Source: Sphingobacterium zeae (GTDB taxonomy: Bacteria; Bacteroidota; Bacteroidia; Sphingobacteriales; Sphingobacteriaceae). From it: 64,000 bases of DNA. Position 1 is the stretch's first letter, and every line of letters starts with the position of its first letter. The stretch spans positions 5,146,001-5,210,000 of the forward strand of contig NZ_JAUTBA010000001.1 in NCBI RefSeq assembly GCF_030818895.1. The letters run 5' to 3'. Positions 47,169 through 57,081 of the stretch are shown in pieces. The position numbers were made by a program, and so were the translations under genes. The notes beneath the pieces were generated by a model, which did not search any database, was not told the origin of the DNA, and was given only the letters and a program-made list of their open reading frames with translations.

Positions 47169-47579
47169 ATGTATCCAGAATATTTAGTAGCTCCAATGCG
47201 TCAAGAATTAGTTGATGCAGGATTCGAAGAATTAAAAACACCTGAAGCAGTTGATCAGGCTATTGCATCAGAAGGAACAGTTTTTGTGGTTGTCAACTCT
47301 GTTTGTGGCTGCGCTGCAGCAAATGCACGTCCAGCTGCAAAAGCTGCTGTAAAAAACGAAAAACACCCAGCTAAATTGGTAACTGTTTTTGCAGGTATGG
47401 AAACGGATGCAGTAAACACTGCACGTAACTACATGTTGCCTTACCCTCCATCTTCACCTGCAATGGCTTTATTTAAAGACGGGAAATTGGTACACATGAT
47501 TGAAAGACATATGATTGAAGGTCGCCCGGCACAAATGATTGCTGACAATTTAGTTGCAGCATTTGACGAGTACTGTTAA
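47169..47579 (+). CDS. Bacilliredoxin (BrxA/BrxB family)
   Basis: A 136-aa thioredoxin-fold protein of the BrxA/YphP family. The active site is CGC (C46, C48) in VVVNSVCGCAAANARP, the usual CxC of the family, and IERHMIEGRPAQMIADNL is the C-terminal motif. In Bacillus the family removes bacillithiol from protein thiols; Bacteroidota have bacillithiol-type thiols in some groups, so the thiol partner here is inferred only. It stands alone with its own promoter and terminator. Confidence 0.9.
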   Translation: MYPEYLVAPMRQELVDAGFEELKTPEAVDQAIASEGTVFVVVNSVCGCAAANARPAAKAAVKNEKHPAKLVTVFAGMETDAVNTARNYMLPYPPSSPAMALFKDGKLVHMIERHMIEGRPAQMIADNLVAAFDEYC

Positions 47580-47602
47580 TCACGTATTTTGATTTTTGAA
47601 TT

Positions 47603-47639
47603 AAAAAGGCTTTCCAAGTTATTTTGGATAGCCTTTTTT
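47603..47639 (+). terminator. Terminator after the bacilliredoxin gene
   Basis: Hairpin AAAAAGGCT paired with AGCCTTTTT and an inner TCC/GGA pair around one mismatch, then a T run. About 23 nt after the stop. Confidence 0.8.
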
Positions 47640-47873
47640 GTATTTTTAAAATGCAGCAGCATACAGTTTATCTCCTTATCTTTCCTTCAAGTTACGTTTC
47701 ATATTTCATCACATAACAGGCTATCTTCTTCCTAGCCATACACCATGAAATAGCCTAGGGTGTTTGCCAAAGACCATGGCACCAAACTGTCAAATATCTC
47801 AGTCCTGAGCTTGAGTATACCCCGCCAGTAACTCAGATGCAGTTTATTAAAAGCTTTTTCTTATTTTTAGGCT

Positions 47874-49508
47874 ATGAAAACCTTCCCAATCATCATTTTT
47901 TTATTCTGTTTGACGATCATATCATGTTCACCGCAAACTAAAGTGGACCTTATTGTTTATCATGCGCAAGTATATACCGTAGATTCCACGTTTAGCACGG
48001 CACAGGCATTTGCGGTCAAAGATGGTAAATTTATTGCCATCGGTTCAGATGATGAAATACAGCGAAAGTACGAAGCAATAGAAAAAATTGACGCACAGGG
48101 GAAGGCCATTTATCCGGGATTCTACGATGCCCATGCGCATTTATTTGACGAAGCCGAACTAATGGATCAAGTTGACCTAAACGGCGCCGATTCTTTCGAG
48201 GAGGTCATTCAACGTGTCAAAAATTACAGGCAGAAGAATCCTGATAAACCCTGGCTAATCGGTGCGGGTTGGGACCAAAATCGCTGGAAAGATAAAGCTT
48301 TTCCTACCAAAGACTTGTTGGATAAAGCATTCCCTGATATTCCCGTTTATCTCATGCGGGTAGATTATCATGCGGCGGTTGCCAATTCTAAGGCGCTTGA
48401 ATGGGCAAAATTAACGAGTATCCCTATCATTCGCGGTGGTGTGGTCGGCGGGACTAATGATACGCCCAATGGTCTTTTGATCGACAATGCAATGGATCTT
48501 GTCAATAAGACAATTCCGGTTCCGAGTGAAAAAGAATATTTAAGAATGCTCAAGCGAACGCAAGACTCCCTCCTTTCCGTCGGTCTTACCTCCATTGTAG
48601 ACGCAGGTTTATCAAAAGAAAGACTCGATCTGCTCAAGAAATACTATCGGGAAGGGCAGTTGAAAATTAGAGATTATGCCATGATCCTAGGCAATCCGCA
48701 AAATATCAAGTCATTTATCGATGAGGGCTTCTATGAAACAGACCGTTTCGAGATCAAAGGATTTAAACTGCTCGCGGATGGCGCATTGGGATCCCGTGGT
48801 GCATGCCTCCTTGCACATTACCACGATGCGCCTACACATGGTTTTCTCCTCCATAGCCCTCAAGAATACGAAGCCATGATCAAACAGATTGCCGAAAGTA
48901 AGTTTCAGGCAAATACCCATGCGATAGGCGATTCGGCCAATCGTATTATATTGGATATTTATGGCAAATACCTCCACAATAATGGCGATCGTAGATGGCG
49001 AATCGAGCACGCCCAAATTATATCGCCTGCAGATTTTGATAAGTTTCGAAAATATCAAATCATACCATCTGTACAACCCACACATGCCACCTCCGATATG
49101 TACTGGGCCAAAGATCGACTCGGTGAAGAACGCATGAAAGGTGCTTACGCTTATAAGCATCTGTTGGAAGAATATGGAAAACTCGCTTTGGGGAGTGATT
49201 TTCCGGTCGAACATTTCAATCCCTTATATGGTTTCCACGCGGCAGTAGCCCGCGTCGACAAAAAAGGATATCCTAACCACGGATTTCAGATGCAAGACGC
49301 GATAAGCCGTGAAGACGCTTTGAAAGGAATGACAATCTGGGCGGCATACTCCTGTTTTCAGGAGAAAAAAAGAGGAAGTATCGAAATAGGAAAAGATGCG
49401 GATTTTATTATCCTCGAAAAGGATATCTTGAAAATTCCGAATGAGCAACTGCGAAATGTAAAAACAGCACGAACAGTAATTGCAGGTGAGACTGTGTTTA
49501 AAAGATAA
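47874..49508 (+). CDS. Lipoprotein amidohydrolase (YtcJ-like)
   Basis: A 544-aa amidohydrolase-superfamily protein with a lipoprotein signal (lipobox IISC, C18). The metal-binding HxH is in PGFYDAHAHLFDEAE; other marks are IGAGWDQNRW, KLLADGALGSRGA, HAIGDSANR, RIEHAQI and LGSDFPVEHFNP, typical of the YtcJ branch (amidohydrolase_3). These enzymes hydrolyse amides or related bonds; the substrate is unknown. Anchoring to the inner or outer membrane is likely. Its 294-nt upstream spacer carries no clear promoter match. Confidence 0.9.
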   Translation: MKTFPIIIFLFCLTIISCSPQTKVDLIVYHAQVYTVDSTFSTAQAFAVKDGKFIAIGSDDEIQRKYEAIEKIDAQGKAIYPGFYDAHAHLFDEAELMDQVDLNGADSFEEVIQRVKNYRQKNPDKPWLIGAGWDQNRWKDKAFPTKDLLDKAFPDIPVYLMRVDYHAAVANSKALEWAKLTSIPIIRGGVVGGTNDTPNGLLIDNAMDLVNKTIPVPSEKEYLRMLKRTQDSLLSVGLTSIVDAGLSKERLDLLKKYYREGQLKIRDYAMILGNPQNIKSFIDEGFYETDRFEIKGFKLLADGALGSRGACLLAHYHDAPTHGFLLHSPQEYEAMIKQIAESKFQANTHAIGDSANRIILDIYGKYLHNNGDRRWRIEHAQIISPADFDKFRKYQIIPSVQPTHATSDMYWAKDRLGEERMKGAYAYKHLLEEYGKLALGSDFPVEHFNPLYGFHAAVARVDKKGYPNHGFQMQDAISREDALKGMTIWAAYSCFQEKKRGSIEIGKDADFIILEKDILKIPNEQLRNVKTARTVIAGETVFKR

Positions 49509-49704
49509 CAAGAACTAATGTGCCTAGCGATGCCCACTAAACTTATAACTGCTAACGAAACAACATAGTTAACAAAAAAATCGCTAAAAAATCAAGCATT
49601 TCTTCACCTCCAACAACCTCCTATAGGAAGGATTACTAGGAAAAATTTACATAAACTTTTATTAATACGAATATTTCGTATATTTACGATATAAACATAC
49701 ATTT

Positions 49705-50610
49705 ATGAAATATTCATTATCACTTCTATTATCCTTAGCGACGCAGCTGTTATTTGCACAAGAACGTACTCCAGCAATCGCTAAAGTACATTACGAATTC
49801 AAGCATGTAAATGACAGCACCCAACGGGATCAATTTATACGCGACGAGACAGTCGTTTACCTGAATCAAGAGGCCAGCTACTACACATCATATTCATCCA
49901 AGCGCATGCAAGATGAGGTCAAAAAACAAATGGAGGGCCCCAGTTTCGACGGTACACTAAACATTACTACGCGCTCGACACCATCAAGCTCTTCCTATTT
50001 ATTAGACGCCAATCAAAACAAAATGATCGAAGTGGTCAGCGTTGCCAGTGACAATTTTGCCATTCCACAGGCTTACCCTACTCAAGATTGGGAAATACTG
50101 AGTGATCGCAAAGAAATTGGTGGCTACAATTGCCAGAACGCAAAAACAACATTCAAAGGCCGGACCTATATCGCCTGGTTTACAACCGAACTTCCGTTTC
50201 CCTATGGCCCCTGGAAACTCCATGGTCTTCCTGGCCTAATTCTGGATGCCCGTGACACAAAAAATGAGGTGATTTTTGCTTACGCCGGATTCGACAAAAT
50301 TGAGGATGGCAAAACATCGGTGGCCCTGCCGCAAAACGCCATCGTAAGTACTGCAGAAGAGGTAAAAAAAGTTCAGGAAGCCTTTAAGGCCAATCCACAA
50401 GCTTATATGCAAGCCCAATCGGGAAAAAACAGAACCATTAGTATAGGTGCATCGGGAAGTATGGTTGCAGTTAGATCCAGTTCCGGCTCTGGAGGAGGCT
50501 CCCCTGCTGGTGCTTTGGATCCGTCAAAAATAAAGAGTTTCAATATTTTAAAAGACGATAAATACAAACCTTCAAAAGTTACCAACAATCCCATAGAGCT
50601 GACGCCTTAA
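49705..50610 (+). CDS. GLPGLI-family exported protein
   Basis: A 301-aa protein with a signal peptide (ending LLFAQ) and the family motif HGLPGLILDA at residue 173, preceded by AWFTTELPFPYGPWKL. The family is specific to Bacteroidota and has no settled function. It ends in a Ser/Gly-rich stretch (VRSSSGSGGGSP). Its stop overlaps the start of the next gene by one base, so both are made together; such GLPGLI and TonB-receptor-like pairs are common in the phylum. Confidence 0.9.
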   Translation: MKYSLSLLLSLATQLLFAQERTPAIAKVHYEFKHVNDSTQRDQFIRDETVVYLNQEASYYTSYSSKRMQDEVKKQMEGPSFDGTLNITTRSTPSSSSYLLDANQNKMIEVVSVASDNFAIPQAYPTQDWEILSDRKEIGGYNCQNAKTTFKGRTYIAWFTTELPFPYGPWKLHGLPGLILDARDTKNEVIFAYAGFDKIEDGKTSVALPQNAIVSTAEEVKKVQEAFKANPQAYMQAQSGKNRTISIGASGSMVAVRSSSGSGGGSPAGALDPSKIKSFNILKDDKYKPSKVTNNPIELTP

Positions 50611-53270
50611 TGAAAGTATTTCTATGTTTATTTATAGTCGTTTTGCTTGGGCAAATAACCTTTGCCCAGCAAACGATTAGTGGAACGGTGCAAGTGGATA
50701 AGACACAGCATCCCGTACCCTTTGCCAGTGTCAACATCCTTTCAGACGGTAAAATCATCGCTTTCAAGCCGACAGATAAAGATGGGCGTTTCACAATCAC
50801 ATTGACAAAGGAATATGCAAGCCTTTACCTGCAGATCAATCACCTTACTTACGAAAAATTTGAACTCAAACTTGGCACACAGACATCCAATCTTCGGATC
50901 GCACTCGTTCCAAAAACCAACCTACTACAAGATGTCATTGTAAAGAGCAAACCTAAAGTGAGCCGTTCAAATGATACGATTTCCTACGACGTCGGATCTT
51001 TTGCCAAAGAGGAGGATCGCAATATAGGCGATGTAATCAAACGCCTTCCGGGTATGGAAGTTACTGAATCGGGTCTTATAAAATACCAAGATAAAACCGT
51101 TTCTAAACTTTACATTGACGGTGACGATCTATTGGAAAATCGCTATGGTATAGGTACGCGGACAATCCCGCATAAAATGGTAAAGGACATTCAGGTACTC
51201 GACAATCACGAACATTATAAAGTCCTTAAAAATAAAAGATTTACAGACGACGTCGCCATAAATCTCGTTATCAAAGAGGAAGCAAAGCTAAAACTCACTG
51301 GACAGGCCAAAATTGGCGCCGGCACCCCCAATCTCTATGATCCTGAGTTAAATTCAATCCTATTCAACAAGAAAGTAAAGATGTTGAATGTCCTCAGCGG
51401 TAATAATACCGGCAATGATCTTTCCGGAGATATCATCGGCGCCAATCAGTCCTCTTTACTGGCTAAGTTTGGCAGCTCGCCCATCAACAATCTCCTGGCG
51501 ACGAGCACAACAGGCAGTCCAAATATTCCTAAAAACAACTATTATTTCAACAATACAGGTTCGCTAAACACCAATAACCTATATAACCTTAAGCATCACT
51601 GGCAGCTAAAATCCAATATTCAGGTTTTATACGACAACGATAGGCAAAATAATGCCTCAAGCACACAATACCTGCTCGATGATGGCGACGTCTATTTTAA
51701 TGAGCAAAATCAGCTGAAAACAGCGCGATGGCTTGGCGCAGCCAGACTTTCGGCATCCACCAATACGGAAAAGAAATATGCGAGTAATGCCTTGTCATTT
51801 GAGTATGAAAAAAAAGATATTACAGCATTGTTGGCAAACTCCTCCGGCCAGATCGAGCAGTTCCAAAAACACCACATCAAGGGATTCAGCAACTTGTTTA
51901 GCTATATACCCCAACTTAAAAACAACGACATTATTGCAATCAACTGGTCTTTAAATTATGGCAATAAACCACAGACATTACAGATCTATCCCGGTGTTTT
52001 TCCAGAAATACTCAACGATAGCATTCCCTATAAAAGTAGCCGCCAGCAAATTGAAGTTCCATCCTTTTTTACGGAGATCAGCACAGGGTATCGCTTCAAT
52101 AAAGGCAGAATAAAGCAGAACTATCAAATTGGCTTCAATACAGATCGCCAACACTTCAACTCGCTCCTTACACTGGAGGATAATGATGAACATATTCGAA
52201 TACTGGGTGATAATACCAGTAATAATCTGCATTGGAGCAGGTCCCAAGCATTTATTACTCCGCAATATTCCTGGAAAACAAATCGGCTTGAAACCCAGCT
52301 CGACATCCCGGTCATCTATTTATTTACACATTATGAAGACGTCAGTCATCGACTGTCCACGTCCAAAAATTCCGTGCTGATCAATCCCAATTTAAAAGCA
52401 AGATGGCAGGTTTCGCAAGAAGACTATCTTCAATTTAACTATCAATTTGCGCAGGATATTGGTAACATAGAAGATATATACCGTGGTCCGATATTACGGA
52501 ACTATAGAATGCTTAGCCAAAATAATGCAGCGCTAAATGAATCCAAAAAACATACGTTTAATCTCAATTATAATTGGGCCCGCACCCTAAAAGTATTATT
52601 TGCAAATGCAGGCATTAGCTATACAAGATCCCTTTCCAACACGATATTATCTTCCGTTATAAAAAATAATATCACCGAAAATATCTTGGTCAATATGGAT
52701 AACCTACAGGATCGATGGTCTTCTCAGATTGGATTTGATAAATACATTTTCCCCTTGGCAAGTACCCTCAAACTAAAAGGAAGCATTTCTTACTTCAAAT
52801 ACAATCAATTGTTAAACAATGCCCTGGTCCCTATTCGAAGTATGAGCTATCTATTTCAGCCCAGTATTGAAGCTAAAGTATTTAAATCGTATAATATATC
52901 CTATTCAGGACTCTTCAATTGGAGCAGGAGCAAACAACAGGGCATTGACCATGTGATCCAAAATAAAACCACCGCCATGATGCATAACATAGGTTTTCCG
53001 GCCAGCCCCTTCAAAAATGGCTTTATACGGCTAAACCTCCGCAATCTTTCCACCTTTCAAACAAACATGAAGAATGCAAGTTATAATTTCATCGACTTTT
53101 TTACGCGCTACAAGGTCAACAAGTGGAAAATGGACCTCGAATTGGAAATGAATAATTTGGCCAATATCAAAAACTACCGCACCTACCTGATGACGGCCAA
53201 TATGATTTCACAGCATGAATTTGAACTTCGCGGAAGAACAATTTTACTTCGTACAGTTTTCAACCTTTAA
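50610..53270 (+). CDS. TonB-dependent receptor-like outer-membrane protein
   Basis: An 886-aa exported protein: signal peptide (ITFAQ), an N-terminal carboxypeptidase-regulatory-like domain (about 22-100, QTISGTVQV..PFASVNI), a plug-like domain with SNDTISYDVGSFAKEEDRNIGDVIKRLPGMEV, then a long beta-barrel ending in an aromatic-terminal strand (TVFNL). The start overlaps the GLPGLI stop by one base. Its ligand is unknown; typical substrates of such receptors are peptides, glycans or metal chelates. No SusD-like partner is present. Confidence 0.85.
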   Translation: MKVFLCLFIVVLLGQITFAQQTISGTVQVDKTQHPVPFASVNILSDGKIIAFKPTDKDGRFTITLTKEYASLYLQINHLTYEKFELKLGTQTSNLRIALVPKTNLLQDVIVKSKPKVSRSNDTISYDVGSFAKEEDRNIGDVIKRLPGMEVTESGLIKYQDKTVSKLYIDGDDLLENRYGIGTRTIPHKMVKDIQVLDNHEHYKVLKNKRFTDDVAINLVIKEEAKLKLTGQAKIGAGTPNLYDPELNSILFNKKVKMLNVLSGNNTGNDLSGDIIGANQSSLLAKFGSSPINNLLATSTTGSPNIPKNNYYFNNTGSLNTNNLYNLKHHWQLKSNIQVLYDNDRQNNASSTQYLLDDGDVYFNEQNQLKTARWLGAARLSASTNTEKKYASNALSFEYEKKDITALLANSSGQIEQFQKHHIKGFSNLFSYIPQLKNNDIIAINWSLNYGNKPQTLQIYPGVFPEILNDSIPYKSSRQQIEVPSFFTEISTGYRFNKGRIKQNYQIGFNTDRQHFNSLLTLEDNDEHIRILGDNTSNNLHWSRSQAFITPQYSWKTNRLETQLDIPVIYLFTHYEDVSHRLSTSKNSVLINPNLKARWQVSQEDYLQFNYQFAQDIGNIEDIYRGPILRNYRMLSQNNAALNESKKHTFNLNYNWARTLKVLFANAGISYTRSLSNTILSSVIKNNITENILVNMDNLQDRWSSQIGFDKYIFPLASTLKLKGSISYFKYNQLLNNALVPIRSMSYLFQPSIEAKVFKSYNISYSGLFNWSRSKQQGIDHVIQNKTTAMMHNIGFPASPFKNGFIRLNLRNLSTFQTNMKNASYNFIDFFTRYKVNKWKMDLELEMNNLANIKNYRTYLMTANMISQHEFELRGRTILLRTVFNL

Positions 53271-53446
53271 GACTCGAACCATCGGAAAGAAATAATTACA
53301 TTAGACTAATGTTCGTCTATTGTTGATCTTATTGCTGGTTCTTACAACAAAATCTTGCTGTTTTAGCAAATTCATCAATGATGAACGGGAGTAGTAGGTT
53401 TTTCATCCCCTAGCGGCAGCCCATTTCATAAAAAAAGCAGAAAAGA

Positions 53447-53481
53447 GAAGCCTGAGCAAAAAATCACTCAGGCTTCTTTTT
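53447..53481. terminator. Bidirectional terminator between the TonB-like gene and lipA
   Basis: Stem of 10 bp (53447-53456 with 53467-53476), 10-nt loop, with A-rich sequence before and a T run after, in a convergent position. Confidence 0.8.
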
Positions 53482-53528
53482 ATACCTTTTGAAAAGTATT
53501 CTTTGTTAAAAAACTTTAGAACTGTTTT

Positions 53529-54410
53529 CTATTGCATATCGAATAAATGTTTCTCAGCATGATAAGAAGAACGAACCAGCGGCCCAGACTCCACATACTT
53601 GAATCCCATTTCCAAACCAATTTTCTGATATTTCTCAAATTGGGCCGGTGTAATCCATTCGATGACAGGATGGTGCGCTTTCGTAGGCTGTAAATATTGA
53701 CCCAGTGTCAAAATATGCACCCCAACGTTATATAAATCTTGCATTGCCTCGATAACATCTTCCTCTGTTTCACCCAAACCAAGCATAATACCTGATTTTG
53801 TACGGAGTCCAGCTTCAGAAATTCGGCGAAGACATTCCAATGAACGATCATATTTAGCTTGTACACGAACTTCTCTTGTCAGACGACGAACCGTTTCCAA
53901 GTTGTGTGAAACAACTTCGGGGCGAACTGCGATCACGCGGTCCAAATTATCCCATTGTCCTTTAAAATCCGGCAGAAGTGTTTCCAATGTCGTTTCAGGG
54001 CTTTCTCTGCGGATAGCGCTGATGGTCTCGGCCCAAATAATTGAACCACCATCCTTTAGATCGTCACGATCCACCGAAGTAATCACACAGTGTTTTACCT
54101 GCATCAACTTGACAGAATTGGCTACACGATTAGGTTCATCCAAATCAACCGCCAGAGGACGGCCAGTTGCTACCGCACAAAACGAACAAGAGCGTGTACA
54201 GATATTTCCCAAAATCATGAAGGTTGCCGTTCCCGCCCCCCAACATTCGCCCATATTCGGACAATTTCCACTCTCACAAATTGTATGTAATTTATGCTCG
54301 TCTACAAGACTTCTGACATGTCTATATTCTTTACCAACAGGCAATTTGACACGCAACCAATCAGGCTTGCGCTGTGCAGGAGTTGCCGGAATAACTGGAA
54401 GTTCAATCAT
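53529..54410 (-). CDS. lipA: Lipoyl synthase
   Basis: A 293-aa radical SAM enzyme that inserts two sulfurs into octanoyl-protein to make lipoate for pyruvate and 2-oxoglutarate dehydrogenases. The radical SAM cluster is CTRSCSFC; the auxiliary cluster is [12 protein letters not shown]. The C-terminal RSSYHAEKH motif is intact. An exact -7 box lies only 5 nt upstream of the ATG, so the transcript may be leaderless or nearly so. Confidence 0.96.
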   Translation of the reverse strand: MIELPVIPATPAQRKPDWLRVKLPVGKEYRHVRSLVDEHKLHTICESGNCPNMGECWGAGTATFMILGNICTRSCSFCAVATGRPLAVDLDEPNRVANSVKLMQVKHCVITSVDRDDLKDGGSIIWAETISAIRRESPETTLETLLPDFKGQWDNLDRVIAVRPEVVSHNLETVRRLTREVRVQAKYDRSLECLRRISEAGLRTKSGIMLGLGETEEDVIEAMQDLYNVGVHILTLGQYLQPTKAHHPVIEWITPAQFEKYQKIGLEMGFKYVESGPLVRSSYHAEKHLFDMQ

Positions 54411-54414
54411 ACAA

Positions 54415-54422
54415 CAAAGTTA
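54415..54422 (-). promoter_or_regulatory. -7 box overlapping the lipA start
   Basis: On the minus strand TAACTTTG, exact consensus, ends 4 nt before the ATG. The next TTTG upstream is 27 nt away, too far for an ideal -33. Confidence 0.4.
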
Positions 54423-54559
54423 AGGATTAAAAATGTAATTTCTAACCGCCAAATTGTTGGTTTTATATCATAAAAAATGACCGATTGTATGCGATAATGC
54501 AATAATGAAACAAAAATTAAGATATTTGTGTTGGTTATCATTAATCTAATAACAAAACT

Positions 54560-56818
54560 ATGCGACTGAGCCAATCTTTATCCATATTGTTACTTGGGGG
54601 TGCCTCTATCTTTGCTGCACAGGCCCAAACCAACTTTGACATTATACCCAAACCTTCGAAAATCACATTGGCTACGGGAACATACGCTATCCCTGCACAT
54701 CTTCGAGTTATTGTTTCAGATGAATTTGAGATGGCGGCACAACTATTAACGGAACACCCTGCTATCAAAAGCCTAGCTGTCGAAGTAGTCAAGAAAAATA
54801 AAAAAGCCCCAAAAGAAGGCTTTCGTATCATCAAAGCCGTCGATGCAGATAATCTGAGTAAGAACGCCTATTCCATCCAAATCGATGAAAAAGGTCTGCT
54901 ACTCAGGGCATGGAATGTGCCTCAGGTTATCAATGGGATTTATACTCTCATTCAATTAGGCTACCTACAAGCTGACCCAGGTAAAATAGCCTATGCGACA
55001 ATAGTCGATGAGCCTCGCTTTGCTTATCGTGGCTTACATCTTGATGTATCACGCCATTTTATGCCGCTATCTTTTGTAAAAAAGTATATCGACGTTATGG
55101 CTATTTATAAATTCAACAACTTTCATTGGCATTTAACCGACGGCGCTGGATGGCGGCTCGAAATTAAAAAATATCCTGAATTGACGCAAAAGGCCGCCTG
55201 GCGTACGCATACAAGCTGGAAAGATTGGTGGAACAATGGTCGCCAGTATGTAGACAAAGGTACGCCTAATGCCAGTGGTGGTTTCTATACGCAGGAAGAG
55301 GCTCGCGATTTGGTCGATTATGCCGCCAGAAAGGGAATCAATGTCATCCCTGAGATTGAAATGCCAGGGCATTCGGAAGAAGTATTGGCTGTCTATCCCG
55401 AACTCTCTTGTTCAGGAAAGCCCTATAGTCAGGCAGAATTCTGTATCGGCAATGAAAAAACCTTTGAGTTCCTAAAAAATGTCTTAGATGAAGTCCTCAC
55501 AATATTCCCTTCCCAGTACATTCATATCGGCGGTGACGAAGCTGAGAAAAAGCATTGGGAAACCTGTCCAAAAGATCAGGCACTCATGCAGAAAGAAGGA
55601 TTAAAATCTGTCGATGAACTGCAAAGTTATGCGATCAAGCAAATGGACGTATATTTGCAGTCCAAAGGGAGGAAACTGATCGGTTGGGACGAAATCCTGG
55701 AAGGAGGCCTCACTGAAGGGGCAACGGTTATGAGCTGGCGCGGTGAAGATGGAGGCATAAAGGCGGCTAATGCCGGTCACGATGTGATCATGACCCCAGG
55801 GTCACACCTCTATTTTGATTCTTATCAGACAGACCCTCGTACTCAGCCTGAAGCCATCGGCGGCTACTTGACTTTGGATAAGGTCTATTCCTATGATCCA
55901 ATTCCAGCAGCGATACAGGGAGATAAAGCCAAGCATATTCTCGGTGCACAGGCCAATATATGGACAGAATATGTCCCTACCACTGAACATCTCGAATATA
56001 TGGTATTTCCGCGTGCACTGGCTTTGGCTGAAGTCAACTGGACCAACAAAGATGCGAAGAACTGGACAGATTTTCAGCGACGGCTACAATCACATTATAA
56101 GCTATTACAGGATCTGAACGTTAACTATTATCGCCCTTCTTATAATGTCGCTTATAAGGCAACATACCATGCAGCAAAAAACAGCAATAAAATCACGTTA
56201 ACAACAGAACAACTTAAAACAGATCAGATCCGATATACGATAGATGGCAGTGAACCTACGATCCAGTCAACACCCTATACGGGGCCATTTGAATTGAGCT
56301 CAACAGGACATATCAATGCCGCTTATTTTCAAGATTCGATCAAAATTGGTCCAACCCTATCATTTGATATTGACATTCATCGCGCTATCGGAAAAAAAGT
56401 AACGTACAACACAGCATGGTCGGGATATCCGGCACAAAAAGATTCGACCCTAACAAACGGAATCATGGGCGGGCTCTCCTATCACGATGGCCAATGGCAA
56501 GGATTCACCAGTCCGATTGATGTGGTCGTGGATATGGAACGTAGAGAAGAAATACGCCAGGTAGCCATGAATTTTATGCAGCTTATTGGACCGGGTGTGT
56601 ATATGCCCGGAGAAATGGAAGTGCTGCTTTCGGATAATGGCCGTACCTTTAGATCCGTCGGAACGGTCAAAAATGACATCTCGGATAAAGAATCAAAATT
56701 GACTTTTAAAAGGTTTGAACTTAAGCTGGACAAAGCACAGCAAGCGCGCTATATAAAAATCAAAGCGAGCAACCCTAAAAAGGGTTTCCTATTTACCGAC
56801 GAAATAATCGTTTATTAA
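54560..56818 (+). CDS. Exported beta-N-acetylhexosaminidase (GH20)
   Basis: A 752-aa enzyme that removes terminal GlcNAc or GalNAc from glycans. After a signal peptide (IFAAQAQ) come a GH20b domain (PKPSKITLATGTYAIP), a TIM barrel with the catalytic pair D326-E327 (HIGGDEAEKKHWETC), a CHB_HEX_C-like domain (IRYTIDGSEPTIQST) and a C-terminal F5/8 type C domain (PIDVVVDMERREEIRQV). The GH2 enzyme and the GH109-type protein in this window could act on the same glycans. Full length, no breaks. Confidence 0.95.
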   Translation: MRLSQSLSILLLGGASIFAAQAQTNFDIIPKPSKITLATGTYAIPAHLRVIVSDEFEMAAQLLTEHPAIKSLAVEVVKKNKKAPKEGFRIIKAVDADNLSKNAYSIQIDEKGLLLRAWNVPQVINGIYTLIQLGYLQADPGKIAYATIVDEPRFAYRGLHLDVSRHFMPLSFVKKYIDVMAIYKFNNFHWHLTDGAGWRLEIKKYPELTQKAAWRTHTSWKDWWNNGRQYVDKGTPNASGGFYTQEEARDLVDYAARKGINVIPEIEMPGHSEEVLAVYPELSCSGKPYSQAEFCIGNEKTFEFLKNVLDEVLTIFPSQYIHIGGDEAEKKHWETCPKDQALMQKEGLKSVDELQSYAIKQMDVYLQSKGRKLIGWDEILEGGLTEGATVMSWRGEDGGIKAANAGHDVIMTPGSHLYFDSYQTDPRTQPEAIGGYLTLDKVYSYDPIPAAIQGDKAKHILGAQANIWTEYVPTTEHLEYMVFPRALALAEVNWTNKDAKNWTDFQRRLQSHYKLLQDLNVNYYRPSYNVAYKATYHAAKNSNKITLTTEQLKTDQIRYTIDGSEPTIQSTPYTGPFELSSTGHINAAYFQDSIKIGPTLSFDIDIHRAIGKKVTYNTAWSGYPAQKDSTLTNGIMGGLSYHDGQWQGFTSPIDVVVDMERREEIRQVAMNFMQLIGPGVYMPGEMEVLLSDNGRTFRSVGTVKNDISDKESKLTFKRFELKLDKAQQARYIKIKASNPKKGFLFTDEIIVY

Positions 56819-56972
56819 ACAAAATCAAACACCCTTATCCGATACGAGTTGGAGCACATTTTACTTATGTTTTTCAACTCGTTTTTCCATTTTAAGCCAC
56901 ACCTTTCTAACAAACCAAATGTTTTTTTTAAATATTCTTAAAATAAATACTAAGTTTTCAAATTTTAAAATG

Positions 56973-56980
56973 TAACTTTG
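56973..56980 (+). promoter_or_regulatory. Candidate -7 box for carB
   Basis: TAACTTTG is an exact consensus match. It would give a leader of about 95 nt that starts with a small hairpin (listed next). No clear -33 element. Confidence 0.45.
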
Positions 56981-56983
56981 CAC

Positions 56984-57001
56984 TCCGACAAAGCAGTCGG
57001 A
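56984..57001 (+). promoter_or_regulatory. Hairpin at the 5' end of the carB leader
   Basis: TCCGAC (56984-56989) pairs with GTCGGA (56996-57001) around a 6-nt loop, 3 nt after the -7 box. It may stabilise the transcript's 5' end; no T run follows, so it is not a terminator by itself. Confidence 0.3.
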
Positions 57002-57081
57002 ATGACCCTTCCCCATGAGCTATTTTTGATTGTCTTTGCTCAGATTTACAATAGGAAATTTAATTTTTTGAACTAGATATA

